From positions 1-25,908 of the forward strand of contig UQDE01000034.1 of assembly GCA_900539735.1 (NCBI GenBank): DNA of 25,908 nucleotides, given 5' to 3'. Each line of letters opens with the position of its first letter. The stretch's first letter is position 1. The translations under genes were made by a program, and so were the position numbers. Source of the DNA: an uncultured Collinsella sp. Lineage in GTDB: Bacteria; Actinomycetota; Coriobacteriia; Coriobacteriales; Coriobacteriaceae. Below, piece after piece: positions 17,078-24,164 of the stretch. The notes below the pieces were generated by a model. It did not search any database. It saw only the letters and a program-made list of their open reading frames with translations, and was not told the DNA's origin.

Positions 17078-18366
17078 TGGCTCGTTTTCCTCTTGTTTCC
17101 ACGGCACCCGAGCCCGAGCGTGCCATATTAGTTGGTGTTGAGTGGCGCGACAATGCATGGCCACTCGATCGATCGCTCGATGAGCTGGAGCGCCTTGCCC
17201 ACACGGCTGGTGCCCAGTGCGTGGCTCGCTTGTCTCAGCGTTTGGTAAAGCCGTATCCCAAATCATTTATCGGTTCCGGTAAGGTAGAGGAGCTGTGCGG
17301 TCTGGTACATCGCATGGATGCCGATGTCGTTATTTTTGACGACGACCTGACGCCCTCGCAGCAATCCTATTTGGAGAAAGCCGTGGGCGAGCCGGTAAAG
17401 ATTATCGATCGTACGGCACTGATCTTGGATATCTTTGGGCTGCATGCTCAGACGCGTGAGGGACGCCTACAGGTACAGCTGGCGCAGCTTCAATATCTGT
17501 TGCCTCGTCTGCGCGGCATGTGGAGCCATCTCGCCAAGGAACAGACGCGCGGCGGCATCGGCTCACGCTTTGGTCAGGGCGAAAGTCAGCTCGAGGTCGA
17601 CCGTCGCCTCATTCGTAATAAGATCGCTGCGCTTCGACGTGAGATCAAGCAGGTTGAACAGCGTCGTGATGTTCAATCCAAGAGTCGTATTGAGTCACCG
17701 GCGTTTCGCGTCGCGTTAGCCGGTTATACCAATGCCGGTAAATCGACGTTGCTCAATCGTCTGACCGGTTCTACGGTACTTTCGCAGGACAAGCTGTTTG
17801 CTACGCTCGACCCGACGACGCGTTCATATCGCCTGCCTGGCGGTCGCGGCATGACGATTACCGATACCGTCGGCTTTATTCAAAAGCTGCCGCATGGTCT
17901 GGTCGATGCCTTTAAATCGACGTTGTCCGAGGTGTTGGGTGCCGATTTAATTCTCAAAGTCGTGGATGCGTCTGATGAGGACTATGAGCGACAGCTTGAG
18001 GCTGTCGACCGCGTGCTTGATGAGATCGGTGCCGGAGAGCGTTTAACGCTTACGGTGTTCAATAAAATCGATCTTCTCGATAGCGTCGATCGATTGAGTT
18101 TCCGTCGTCGTTATCCGGAAGCTGTTCTGTTCTCGGCCCAAACGGGCGAGGGGCTCGACGATCTCGTCGATCGCATTGCTCGCGAGGCGGCCGCCACCGA
18201 TGTGCTGCTTTCCGCCGACATTCCATATCGTGAAGGTGCACTCATCACAGTCGTGCATGAGCAGGGGACCCTTTTGCACGAGGAATATCTTGAGGATGGC
18301 GTTCGTATTGTGGCGAAACTGCCGGCTCGTATTGCACCGCGGCTCGAGCGTTATCGCACCGAGTAG
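17077..18366 (+). CDS. hflX: GTPase HflX
   Basis: Ribosome-associated GTPase that splits stalled or stressed 70S ribosomes. The N-terminal HflX domain (LVKPYPKSFIGSGKVEEL, DDDLTPSQQSYLEK, then REGRLQVQLAQL and RGGIGSRFGQGESQLE) is followed by the Era-like G domain: G1 G216-YTNAGK-S223, G3 DTVGF, G4 NKID, G5 SA. Length is 429 aa. It overlaps miaA by one base. Its 3' end overlaps the convergent acyltransferase-like gene by 16 bp (18351-18366), leaving no room for a separate terminator. Confidence 0.96.
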   Translation: MARFPLVSTAPEPERAILVGVEWRDNAWPLDRSLDELERLAHTAGAQCVARLSQRLVKPYPKSFIGSGKVEELCGLVHRMDADVVIFDDDLTPSQQSYLEKAVGEPVKIIDRTALILDIFGLHAQTREGRLQVQLAQLQYLLPRLRGMWSHLAKEQTRGGIGSRFGQGESQLEVDRRLIRNKIAALRREIKQVEQRRDVQSKSRIESPAFRVALAGYTNAGKSTLLNRLTGSTVLSQDKLFATLDPTTRSYRLPGGRGMTITDTVGFIQKLPHGLVDAFKSTLSEVLGADLILKVVDASDEDYERQLEAVDRVLDEIGAGERLTLTVFNKIDLLDSVDRLSFRRRYPEAVLFSAQTGEGLDDLVDRIAREAAATDVLLSADIPYREGALITVVHEQGTLLHEEYLEDGVRIVAKLPARIAPRLERYRTE

Positions 18367-19055
18367 GCGAGCTCCAAAATGCCCAGTATGATGGGCTGAT
18401 GTAGCAGATAAAAGGGGAGTGCATGACGTCCAAGGCTGGCGAGCGCCGGGATGGGATTCGCGTAGGCCCAGCTAGGGACGGTCTTATCGATTCCCTTCGC
18501 TATGTGTGCGGCGAAGTATCCTGCAAGATACATAAAGATAAACGGGATGATGGGGTAGTAATCACCTGAGATAAATCCAGGGCTCGGAAATCCTAGCCAC
18601 GCCAGGTATGGGACAGGGTAGGTCGTTTTGGGGATGCTCCAGGTGAGGGCGAACCACACAAGGCATAGGGACACGCCCCATCTCGCCGAAATCTTCTTAA
18701 GGACGGGATTGGTCAACGCTACGATGCCGGTACATGCGGCCATACAGTAGATGATGCCAAAATTAACCGAATCGTCGACTGAGACAAGTGTTGTTGCCAA
18801 CCAGACGACGAGTGCTGCTAAGGCGTATTTGGCGGCACGTTTGATATTGTTGCGCGAAAGAGTGCACATCCAACCCGCGATAAACAAAAATACCCAGCTG
18901 ATGCTGGCGCGCCAGATGTCTTGAAAGACGGTCTGGGTAAACCAGGGCATATCCCAGTCGTACAGGTAGGCGAGATCGTAGCAAGCGTGAAAACCTGCCA
19001 TTGAAATCATCGTAAACCCGCGGACGGTATCAAAGATGGTGATGCGTTTTTGCAT
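18351..19055 (-). CDS. Multi-pass membrane protein, HGSNAT/DUF1624-type acyltransferase
   Basis: A 234-aa integral membrane protein with about seven hydrophobic segments. The start RITIFDTVRGFTMISMAGFH, the later FLFIAGWM and the C-terminal LGRHALPFYLLHQP fit the heparan-alpha-glucosaminide N-acetyltransferase catalytic (DUF1624) family; the conserved His in GFHACYDL is the likely catalytic residue by analogy. Substrate is unknown; a cell-envelope glycan is a guess from family behaviour. The ATG overlaps the lexA stop by one base (TAATG on the minus strand), so it is probably translated with LexA and would share its SOS control. Its end overlaps hflX. Confidence 0.82.
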   Translation of the reverse strand: MQKRITIFDTVRGFTMISMAGFHACYDLAYLYDWDMPWFTQTVFQDIWRASISWVFLFIAGWMCTLSRNNIKRAAKYALAALVVWLATTLVSVDDSVNFGIIYCMAACTGIVALTNPVLKKISARWGVSLCLVWFALTWSIPKTTYPVPYLAWLGFPSPGFISGDYYPIIPFIFMYLAGYFAAHIAKGIDKTVPSWAYANPIPALASLGRHALPFYLLHQPIILGILELAYSVR

Positions 19056-19699
19056 TACGAGAACCGGCGCATCAAGCCGACGACTTTGCCCAAGATAACG
19101 GGATTCGTTGCATAGATAGGCTCCATGGTGTCATTCTCTGGCTGCAGGCGTACGCGTCCCTGCTCCTTGTAGAATGTCTTGACGGTCGCTGAACCATCAA
19201 TCATGGCCACGACAATTTCGCCGTTCATGGCACTCTTTTGTTCACGGACGATGATGTAATCGCCATTGAAGATGCCGACATTGATCATTGAGCTCCCATG
19301 CACCTCAAGGATAAAGGAACCCTGATCAGTGGCGATTTCGGTCGGGATAGTAAAAGTGTCTTCTATATTCTGCTCGGCCAGAATGGGAATCCCAGCCGCG
19401 ACGCGACCAACGAGCGGTAGCGAGACCGTTCCGCGAGGTGCGGTGGGTTCGTCAGATTTAGAAATTGAGACAGAGGATCCGTCCTCGTTAAAGAGTTCCA
19501 GGGCGCGCGGTTTGGTGGCATCGCGCTTGAGTAGCCCGCGCGCCTCCAGGGCAGATAGATGGGCGTGCACGGTGCTGGGGGAGGAAAGGCCCACGGCAGA
19601 AGCCATCTCGCGCACGCTGGGCGGATAACCTTTCTCCTGCTGATATTCCTTGATGAAGTCGTAAATTTGCTGCTGACGCTTGGTAATTTTGCGAGCCAT
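19055..19699 (-). CDS. lexA: SOS repressor LexA
   Basis: Represses DNA-damage genes until RecA-stimulated self-cleavage. A winged HTH (about residues 27-55, PSVREMASAVGLSSPSTVHA) is joined to an S24 peptidase domain. The scissile bond is A102-G103 in RVAAGIP; the catalytic pair is S137 (HGSSM) and K174 (ATVKTFY). Length is 214 aa from ATG 19699, which has GAGAGG upstream. The open frame runs back to 19804, but that stretch crosses the LexA boxes and is not family-like. Two LexA boxes lie 53-92 bp upstream, implying autoregulation. It is divergent from the LysM gene, as lexA is from yneA in B. subtilis. Confidence 0.97.
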   Translation of the reverse strand: MARKITKRQQQIYDFIKEYQQEKGYPPSVREMASAVGLSSPSTVHAHLSALEARGLLKRDATKPRALELFNEDGSSVSISKSDEPTAPRGTVSLPLVGRVAAGIPILAEQNIEDTFTIPTEIATDQGSFILEVHGSSMINVGIFNGDYIIVREQKSAMNGEIVVAMIDGSATVKTFYKEQGRVRLQPENDTMEPIYATNPVILGKVVGLMRRFS

Positions 19700-19744
19700 C
19701 AGGGCATCCTCTCTACCCATGTCAAACAAATGTTCGGATTTTGC

Positions 19745-19772
19745 TTGACAGGAACAACTGTTCGAAGATAAT
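19745..19772 (+). promoter_or_regulatory. Promoter of the LysM gene
   Basis: TTGACA (19745-19750), a 16-bp spacer and GATAAT (19767-19772) point rightward toward the LysM gene, with a leader of about 80 nt. A LexA box occupies the spacer. I could not find an equally good lexA promoter on the other strand. Confidence 0.72.
19752..19763. promoter_or_regulatory. LexA/SOS box 1, lexA-LysM intergenic
   Basis: GAACAACTGTTC has the form GAAC-N4-GTTC and lies between the -35 and -10 of the rightward promoter. It is 52 bp upstream of the lexA start, so it can serve both genes. Confidence 0.82.
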
Positions 19773-19779
19773 AATAACC

Positions 19780-19791
19780 GAACATTCGTTC
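19780..19791. promoter_or_regulatory. LexA/SOS box 2, lexA-LysM intergenic
   Basis: GAACATTCGTTC, preceded by C, again matches GAAC-N4-GTTC. Its centre is 28 bp from that of box 1. It lies at the expected transcription start of the LysM gene and within the upstream region of lexA. Confidence 0.82.
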
Positions 19792-19859
19792 TCGCGCTAG
19801 ACATTTTTGTCCGCGCGGCTTGATAAAACTGTTCTCAGCAAAACACGCGAGAGGAGAAC

Positions 19860-20312
19860 ATGATGAACGCAACGAATATGGTCCAGGGAAACCTTGCCCT
19901 TAAACTCGAGACGCCTGCAGAACCCACTTTTACGGTTGTTCAGGGTGGCCGCTCCGGCTTTCAGCCTTTGACCGTAAAGCCTGCTCGCAATCAGCAGGCT
20001 GTAGTTGCGCCGGCCCGCGTTGCCCTGAAGGTTCCGACGATTGTCGCCGTTGCCGTTGCGCTTACGCTCTTCGTTGTCCTCGCTACGTCGGTCTTTAGCG
20101 CTCGTCACGCCGCGTATGCCGAGTCCGTTTCCAACGTTACCTACGAGACTATTCGCGTTCAGCCTGGTGATTCTCTTTGGTCGCTTGCCGAGGAATATCC
20201 TATCGAAGGCCTTTCCACGCAAGAGACTTCCGACATGATCCGTAACGTCAATCATCTGGAGCATGGTTCGCTCGCCGCCGGTGCGCATCTTAAGGTTCCT
20301 GCTCGTTCGTAA
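19860..20312 (+). CDS. SOS-linked membrane LysM protein, YneA/DivS/ChiZ-like
   Basis: A 150-aa protein: a 55-residue polar N terminus, one transmembrane helix (about 58-80), then an external LysM peptidoglycan-binding domain (about 96-147; TIRVQPGDSLWSLAEEY, ending AGAHLKVP). This plan and the position divergent from lexA match YneA of B. subtilis, DivS of Corynebacterium and ChiZ/Rv2719c of mycobacteria, which delay division during DNA damage. A LexA box within its promoter supports SOS induction. The start may be ATG 19860 or 19863; GAGGAG at 19851 fits the second slightly better. The division-inhibitor role is inferred, as sequence outside LysM is not conserved in that class. Confidence 0.83.
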   Translation: MMNATNMVQGNLALKLETPAEPTFTVVQGGRSGFQPLTVKPARNQQAVVAPARVALKVPTIVAVAVALTLFVVLATSVFSARHAAYAESVSNVTYETIRVQPGDSLWSLAEEYPIEGLSTQETSDMIRNVNHLEHGSLAAGAHLKVPARS

Positions 20313-20325
20313 TCATTATCGCGCT

Positions 20326-20369
20326 GCGCATGGTACCCTTGTTATCGTTTAAGAGGAGGTACCATGCGC
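20326..20369 (+). promoter_or_regulatory. Inverted repeat burying the nrdR start codon
   Basis: GCGCATGGTACC (20326-20337) and GGTACCATGCGC (20358-20369) are perfect 12-bp complements with a 20-nt loop. The right arm contains part of the ribosome site AGGAGGT and the ATG at 20364. In RNA this hairpin would hide the start codon. Confidence 0.7.
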
Positions 20370-20807
20370 TGTCCCAAATGTGGCAAGGCACATACCCGCG
20401 TCGTTGATTCCCGTATGCAGGAGTCAAATAACACCATTAAGCGCCGTCGCGAATGTTGCTCGTGTAACTATCGCTTTACAACGTTTGAGCGATGCGAAGA
20501 CCCAATCGAGGTCATTAAGTCGGACGGAACCAAGCAGCGGTTCGATCGCAATAAGCTGCTCGTCGGCTTGATGCGCGCCACTATCAAGCGTGATATCGAC
20601 ACTAAGAAGCTTAATGAGATTATCGACGACATCGAGGTCGAGCTGCGCTCTCGCACGCTGACGGCTGTCACGTCCCATGAGTTGGGTGACATGGTGCTCA
20701 AGCGCTTGGCCAAGATTGACAAGGTGGCGTACATCCGCTTTGCCTCGGTCTACCGCGATTTCAAAGACGTCGATGAGTTTCTGCAAGAGCTCGACAAGCT
20801 AAGGTGA
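20364..20807 (+). CDS. nrdR: Transcriptional repressor NrdR
   Basis: Senses ATP/dATP and represses ribonucleotide reductase operons. The N-terminal zinc ribbon uses C3, C6, C31 and C34; the ATP-cone domain follows from about residue 46 (PIEVIKSDGTKQRFDRNKLLVGLMRA). Length is 147 aa, near the usual 150. AAGAGGAGGT (20351-20360) supports ATG 20364, though that codon is inside an inverted repeat. I see no paired NrdR boxes here, so its targets are elsewhere. It is followed by dut after 4 bp, linking two steps of deoxynucleotide control. Confidence 0.96.
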   Translation: MRCPKCGKAHTRVVDSRMQESNNTIKRRRECCSCNYRFTTFERCEDPIEVIKSDGTKQRFDRNKLLVGLMRATIKRDIDTKKLNEIIDDIEVELRSRTLTAVTSHELGDMVLKRLAKIDKVAYIRFASVYRDFKDVDEFLQELDKLR

Positions 20808-20811
20808 TTCC

Positions 20812-21255
20812 ATGTCCAACATTACCGTCAACATAAAGCGTCTCGACCCCACCGTCGAGCTTCCCAAATACGCCCATCCCACCGATGCCGGCTTGGATCT
20901 GCGCTCCAACGAGGACTGCGTCCTGAAGCCCTTCGAACGCCGTCTGGTCTCTACTGGGCTGGCCATCGCCCTGCCCGACGGTTACGCCGGCTTCGTCCAG
21001 CCCCGCAGCGGCTTGGCCATCAAGCAGGGCCTGTCTATAGTCAACACGCCGGGCCTCATCGACGCCCACTACCGAGGAGAACTCAAGGTTATCCTCATCA
21101 ACCTGGATCCCTCCAACAACATCAAAATCAACAAAGGCGACCGCATAGCCCAACTCGTCATCCAAGAAGTCCCCACGGTCAACCTCATAGAGGTAGACGA
21201 GCTAGACAAAACCGACCGAGGCAACGGAGGCTTCGGCTCCAGCGGCGTCGCCTAG
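20812..21255 (+). CDS. dut: Deoxyuridine 5'-triphosphate nucleotidohydrolase
   Basis: Trimeric dUTPase that hydrolyses dUTP to dUMP and PPi, keeping uracil out of DNA. All five motifs are visible: DAGLDLRS, PRSGLAIKQG, NTPGLIDAHYRGE, GDRIAQLVI and RGNGGFGSSG. The length is 147 aa. The ribosome site AAGGTGA overlaps the nrdR stop. Codon use in the last third is unlike neighbouring genes, with ATA, CTA, CGA and GGA frequent and few GTT/CGT, although the protein looks intact. Confidence 0.96.
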   Translation: MSNITVNIKRLDPTVELPKYAHPTDAGLDLRSNEDCVLKPFERRLVSTGLAIALPDGYAGFVQPRSGLAIKQGLSIVNTPGLIDAHYRGELKVILINLDPSNNIKINKGDRIAQLVIQEVPTVNLIEVDELDKTDRGNGGFGSSGVA

Positions 21256-21270
21256 GGCGCTCGTATCCCT

Positions 21271-21373
21271 CCCGCCCGGGGCTTACCTATATCATTCCAT
21301 GCTCAAACATTCTCGCGTCGCTTCGCTCGCTGCGAAACTGCGCGTGGAACGATATAGGTAAGCCCCGGGCGGG
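21271..21373. repeat. Palindromic intergenic element, copy 1
   Basis: Perfect 23-bp arms at 21271-21293 and 21351-21373 (beginning CCCGCCCGGGGCTTACC) enclose a core that starts CCATGCTCAAACATTCTCGC (21297-21316 with one flanking base) and ends GCTGCGAAACTGCGCGTGG. TTCCA/TGGAA extends the stem inside the arms. The core reappears in inverse orientation at 21535-21638. Single-stranded it would form a very stable hairpin. No protein is encoded. It may be a REP/MITE-like dispersed repeat. Confidence 0.85.
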
Positions 21374-21411
21374 CGGCTACTCGCTTGAAAATAATAATCA
21401 TTCTTTCTGAT

Positions 21412-21470
21412 AAGCCGATGCGACAAAGGGTTGGATCCTTTGTCGCATCGGCTTGCTGTATCTTTATTTT
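21412..21470 (+). terminator. Probable terminator downstream of dut
   Basis: AAGCCGATGCGACAAAGG (21412-21429) and CCTTTGTCGCATCGGCTT (21437-21454) make an 18-bp perfect stem with a 7-nt loop. TGCTGTATCTTTATTTT follows, T-rich but displaced by some bases. It lies 157 bp after dut, between the two palindromic elements. Confidence 0.65.
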
Positions 21471-21534
21471 CCGGTTTCGCCTTTGCAGGTTCTAGTGGTG
21501 GGGAATCTGGTATATCTGCTAGTACGTTAACGCA

Positions 21535-21638
21535 GCTTACCTGTGGGAGGCCCCTATATATCGTCCCACGCGCAGTTTCGCAGCGCAGCGAGAATGTTTG
21601 AGCATGGGATGATATATAGGGGCCTCCCACAGGCAAGC
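21535..21638. repeat. Palindromic intergenic element, copy 2 (inverse orientation)
   Basis: Perfect 22-bp arms at 21541-21562 and 21611-21632 (beginning CTGTGGGAGGCCCC) extend outward with one mismatch to 21535/21638. On the minus strand the core at 21566-21607 reads CCATGCTCAAACATTCTCGC, TGC, GCTGCGAAACTGCGCGTGG. This is the copy 1 core minus nine bases of its centre. The arm sequences differ between copies, except for a shared CTATATATC/CTATATC end, yet each is perfectly self-complementary. It ends 13 bp before the glycosyltransferase stop codon. Confidence 0.85.
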
Positions 21639-21651
21639 GGACATTAAGACG

Positions 21652-22953
21652 CTAGCGGATATGCGCGGGCTTTCCTCCCCAGTAGAAGCGGCAGAAGGCT
21701 CGTTTGCGCTTTTGGGGTTTGCCTACGAGCTCCATGGTTGCGATGGCGATATCTTCGGCTGCGTGAGGGCGGCGTAGTACTTCGCCGTTGATGAGTAGGG
21801 CTTTGAGTGATTCGGGATGATCGTGCAGATGGCGCAGGGTTACGATGAGTTCCCGTGCGGTGGTGACATGCATGCTGGCGCCCATGCCGGTGAGCATCGT
21901 GGTGTTGGCCTTTTCCTGGCCGTATGATTTGCCCAGCAGGATCATCGGCAGATGTGCGCACAGGCACTCGGTGACGGTGAGTCCGCCCGATTTGAGGATT
22001 GCCAGGTCGCAGCCGTGCATGAGGGCCGCCATGTCGTCCACGTAGTCCAGAACCGTGACGTTTTCGAGCTTCATGGCGTCGAAGAGCGTCTTGAGGCGGG
22101 TGGCGTATTCCTCATCCTTGCCCGGCAAAAAGACAAAGTGCATGTCCTCGAAGCTGCGCAGGAAGGGGAGTGTGCGGTCCATCTCCGCGCGAAAGCGAAC
22201 GTACGGTTGAGGCAAACTGGCACCGGCCATCACCAACACAACGGTCTTGTCAGCGGGGAGATTGAACTTCTCGAGTTCTTCCTCGCGATTGTAGTCCGTA
22301 TCAAACCCGGCGCGAATGGGGATGCCTGTAATGCGGATTTTGGTCTCGGGAACTTTACGGGGGCGAAGTGTCTCGGCCATAAATTCGTTGGCTACGCAGA
22401 ACAGATCGGTGTCCTTGTGGGGCCAAAAGCCTTCGACTTCATAGTCTGTTGGTACGCAGATGACGGGATAATCGATACCCGTGATGACGCGGGCACCCAC
22501 AGCGACGTTGGCCGCCGTGATGTGTGTTGCGACCACGGCTATGGGCCTGCGGGTGCGGACATATTCGTTGAAGGCAGGGAACATAATACGTGACCATGCC
22601 GTGCCTCCGCCCCAGAGCAGATGTCCCGTAAACGTGTATCGCCAGGTTAGGTCATATATGGGACGCGTGGCGCCGGTAAACGACGCTGCTGTTTTATTAC
22701 CATCGAACCTAATGCGTCCAAAATCGAGGATATCCAGGACTTCGATCTCAACATCCTCAGGGATTCCCTTGGTGCCGCGGATAAGGTCAAATGCTTGTGC
22801 AATCGCGTTGGCGGCGGCTTTGTGGCCCGATCCAACCGATGCGTGTACAATGGTTACTAGGGGTTTTTGTGCAGGTGAAACGGTTATTTGCTCCGGTTGG
22901 GGAGTGCTTTGCGTTGGCAGGGGAGCGTCGTTGCTCGTCTGCGTTTGATCCAT
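21652..22953 (-). CDS. MurG/UgtP-like glycosyltransferase (MGDG synthase family)
   Basis: Peripheral membrane GT28-type glycosyltransferase, expected to add a sugar from a UDP-sugar to diacylglycerol or a related lipid. After a Pro/Thr/Gln-rich N terminus (about 1-28), the acceptor-side domain begins VTIVHASVGSGHKAAANAIAQAF, as in plant MGDG synthases and B. subtilis UgtP. The donor side has VLVMAGASLPQ, then LKSGGLTVTECL and the GQEKANTTML loop. Length is 433 aa from ATG 22953, with GGGGAG seven bases upstream. A start at 23010 would only add 19 unconserved residues. It is transcribed alone, divergent from trxB. The exact sugar and acceptor cannot be read from the sequence. Confidence 0.85.
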   Translation of the reverse strand: MDQTQTSNDAPLPTQSTPQPEQITVSPAQKPLVTIVHASVGSGHKAAANAIAQAFDLIRGTKGIPEDVEIEVLDILDFGRIRFDGNKTAASFTGATRPIYDLTWRYTFTGHLLWGGGTAWSRIMFPAFNEYVRTRRPIAVVATHITAANVAVGARVITGIDYPVICVPTDYEVEGFWPHKDTDLFCVANEFMAETLRPRKVPETKIRITGIPIRAGFDTDYNREEELEKFNLPADKTVVLVMAGASLPQPYVRFRAEMDRTLPFLRSFEDMHFVFLPGKDEEYATRLKTLFDAMKLENVTVLDYVDDMAALMHGCDLAILKSGGLTVTECLCAHLPMILLGKSYGQEKANTTMLTGMGASMHVTTARELIVTLRHLHDHPESLKALLINGEVLRRPHAAEDIAIATMELVGKPQKRKRAFCRFYWGGKPAHIR

Positions 22954-22980
22954 CGATAACTCCCCTTCATCTTTGTTTCG

Positions 22981-22993
22981 CAATGAATCATTG
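22981..22993. promoter_or_regulatory. Small palindrome between glycosyltransferase and trxB
   Basis: CAATGAATCATTG is a perfect 6+1+6 palindrome. It overlaps a minus-strand TACAAT that could be a -10 for the glycosyltransferase gene. No good -35 was found. It could be an operator or chance. Confidence 0.3.
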
Positions 22994-23070
22994 TAGTGCA
23001 TGAGTGTCACGTTCGCCTAAATTTGGGTATGAGCGCAAAGAACGCCAATCTTTCGACAGGAGGTCTCTTC

Positions 23071-24009
23071 ATGACTACCGATCAGCCGATCGATGTTGCG
23101 ATTATCGGTGGCGGCCCTGCGGGCTATGCTGCGGCCATTTATGCGGCGCGCTCCAACCTAACGACGACCGTGATTGAACAGGGCATGTCGGGAGGGCAGA
23201 TCGCCACAACCAATGAGGTCGAGAACTATCCGGGCATTCCGCTGCTGAGCGGTGCTGAACTTGGTGAGCGGTTCCAACAACATGCTGAAGGCTTGGGGGC
23301 TCAGGTTGAATGGAGTATGGTGACGGGCGTCGACTACGATGCCGATGCAGCGCTGTTTACGGTGCATCACGATATGGGCGATACGCTGGCCTCGAGCGTT
23401 ATCGCTTGCATGGGTGCCACGCCGCGTCCGGCAGGTTTCGCTGGCGAGGATACGTATCGCGGTCGTGGCGTTTCATATTGCGCAACATGTGACGGCATGT
23501 TCTTCCGCGGCAAACAGGTCTTTGTAATCGGTGGTGGCAATTCGGCATGCGAAGAGGCTCTGTTCCTGTCAGAAATCGCCAACAGCGTGACCATCGTGCT
23601 GCGCCGCGATCAGTTTCGTGCGCCTGATGGTGTCGTTCAGAAAGTACTCGCAAAGGACAATATTACAGTTAGGTACCAAACTAGTATTGTGGAGCTATCG
23701 GGCGAAGTCATGCCAACGACGATTACCTTTAAGAACAATGCATCCGGCGAGACTCATACCGAGTCATTTGAGCCCGGCTCGTTTGGCATCTTTGTCTTTA
23801 CCGGAACGCAGCCCCATACCGAGCTCGTTGAGCATTTAGTCGATCTGGCGCCTGATAGCGGCATTCTGACTGATGAATCCATGGCGACCCGCACGCCAGG
23901 TCTATTTGCCGCTGGCGATATCCGTTCCAAACGTTTACGCCAGGTTGTGACCGCTGTTTCGGACGGAGCCATAGCAGCAACGAGCGCATACGCGTTTCTC
24001 CGTGGATAA
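23071..24009 (+). CDS. trxB: Thioredoxin reductase
   Basis: FAD- and NADPH-dependent flavoprotein that reduces thioredoxin. FAD-binding GGGPAGYAAAIYAAR is at the N terminus, the redox-active pair is C137-A-T-C140 in SYCATCDGMF, the NADPH site GGGNSACEEA follows, and the C-terminal FAD contact is FAAGDIRSKRLRQVVTAVSDGA. Length is 312 aa from ATG 23071, with ACAGGAGGTC upstream; the open frame back to 22996 is not family-like. It is transcribed alone and ends in a terminator. Confidence 0.95.
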   Translation: MTTDQPIDVAIIGGGPAGYAAAIYAARSNLTTTVIEQGMSGGQIATTNEVENYPGIPLLSGAELGERFQQHAEGLGAQVEWSMVTGVDYDADAALFTVHHDMGDTLASSVIACMGATPRPAGFAGEDTYRGRGVSYCATCDGMFFRGKQVFVIGGGNSACEEALFLSEIANSVTIVLRRDQFRAPDGVVQKVLAKDNITVRYQTSIVELSGEVMPTTITFKNNASGETHTESFEPGSFGIFVFTGTQPHTELVEHLVDLAPDSGILTDESMATRTPGLFAAGDIRSKRLRQVVTAVSDGAIAATSAYAFLRG

Positions 24010-24050
24010 GTACGATAATATATCTTATGTAAGGTTGCTATCTTTAAAAC

Positions 24051-24096
24051 AAAGTGGTTGGACGGTGCATCAATGTGCTGTCCAACCACTTTTACT
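24051..24096 (+). terminator. trxB terminator
   Basis: AAAGTGGTTGGAC (24051-24063) and GTCCAACCACTTT (24080-24092) form a 13-bp perfect stem with a 16-nt loop, running into TTTTACTTT. It lies 42 bp after trxB. Confidence 0.8.
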
Positions 24097-24103
24097 TTCC
24101 TGC

Positions 24104-24126
24104 TATATAGTATGCAAAACTAGATA
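24104..24126. promoter_or_regulatory. Operator-like inverted repeat upstream of DUF1836 gene
   Basis: TATATAGT (24104-24111), seven bases ATGCAAA, ACTAGATA (24119-24126) is an inverted repeat with one mismatch. The same design, TATCTAGT-N7-ACTAGATA, lies upstream of degV at 25778-25800. A TACAAT at 24135-24140 is a likely -10, which would put this repeat over the -35 position. Confidence 0.55.
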
Positions 24127-24164
24127 ACCTAGAATACAATATAGCTAATGAACGGAGGATCCTT

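Noticed and set aside
21292..21636. A 114-codon minus-strand frame in the dut-glycosyltransferase gap
   Set aside because: It crosses both palindromic elements and the terminator; its content is explained by those structures.
21271..21638. The two palindromic elements as ends of one transposon
   Set aside because: They are inverted to each other, but the 160 bp between them holds only a terminator and no transposase, and each element is itself palindromic. No target duplication was visible.
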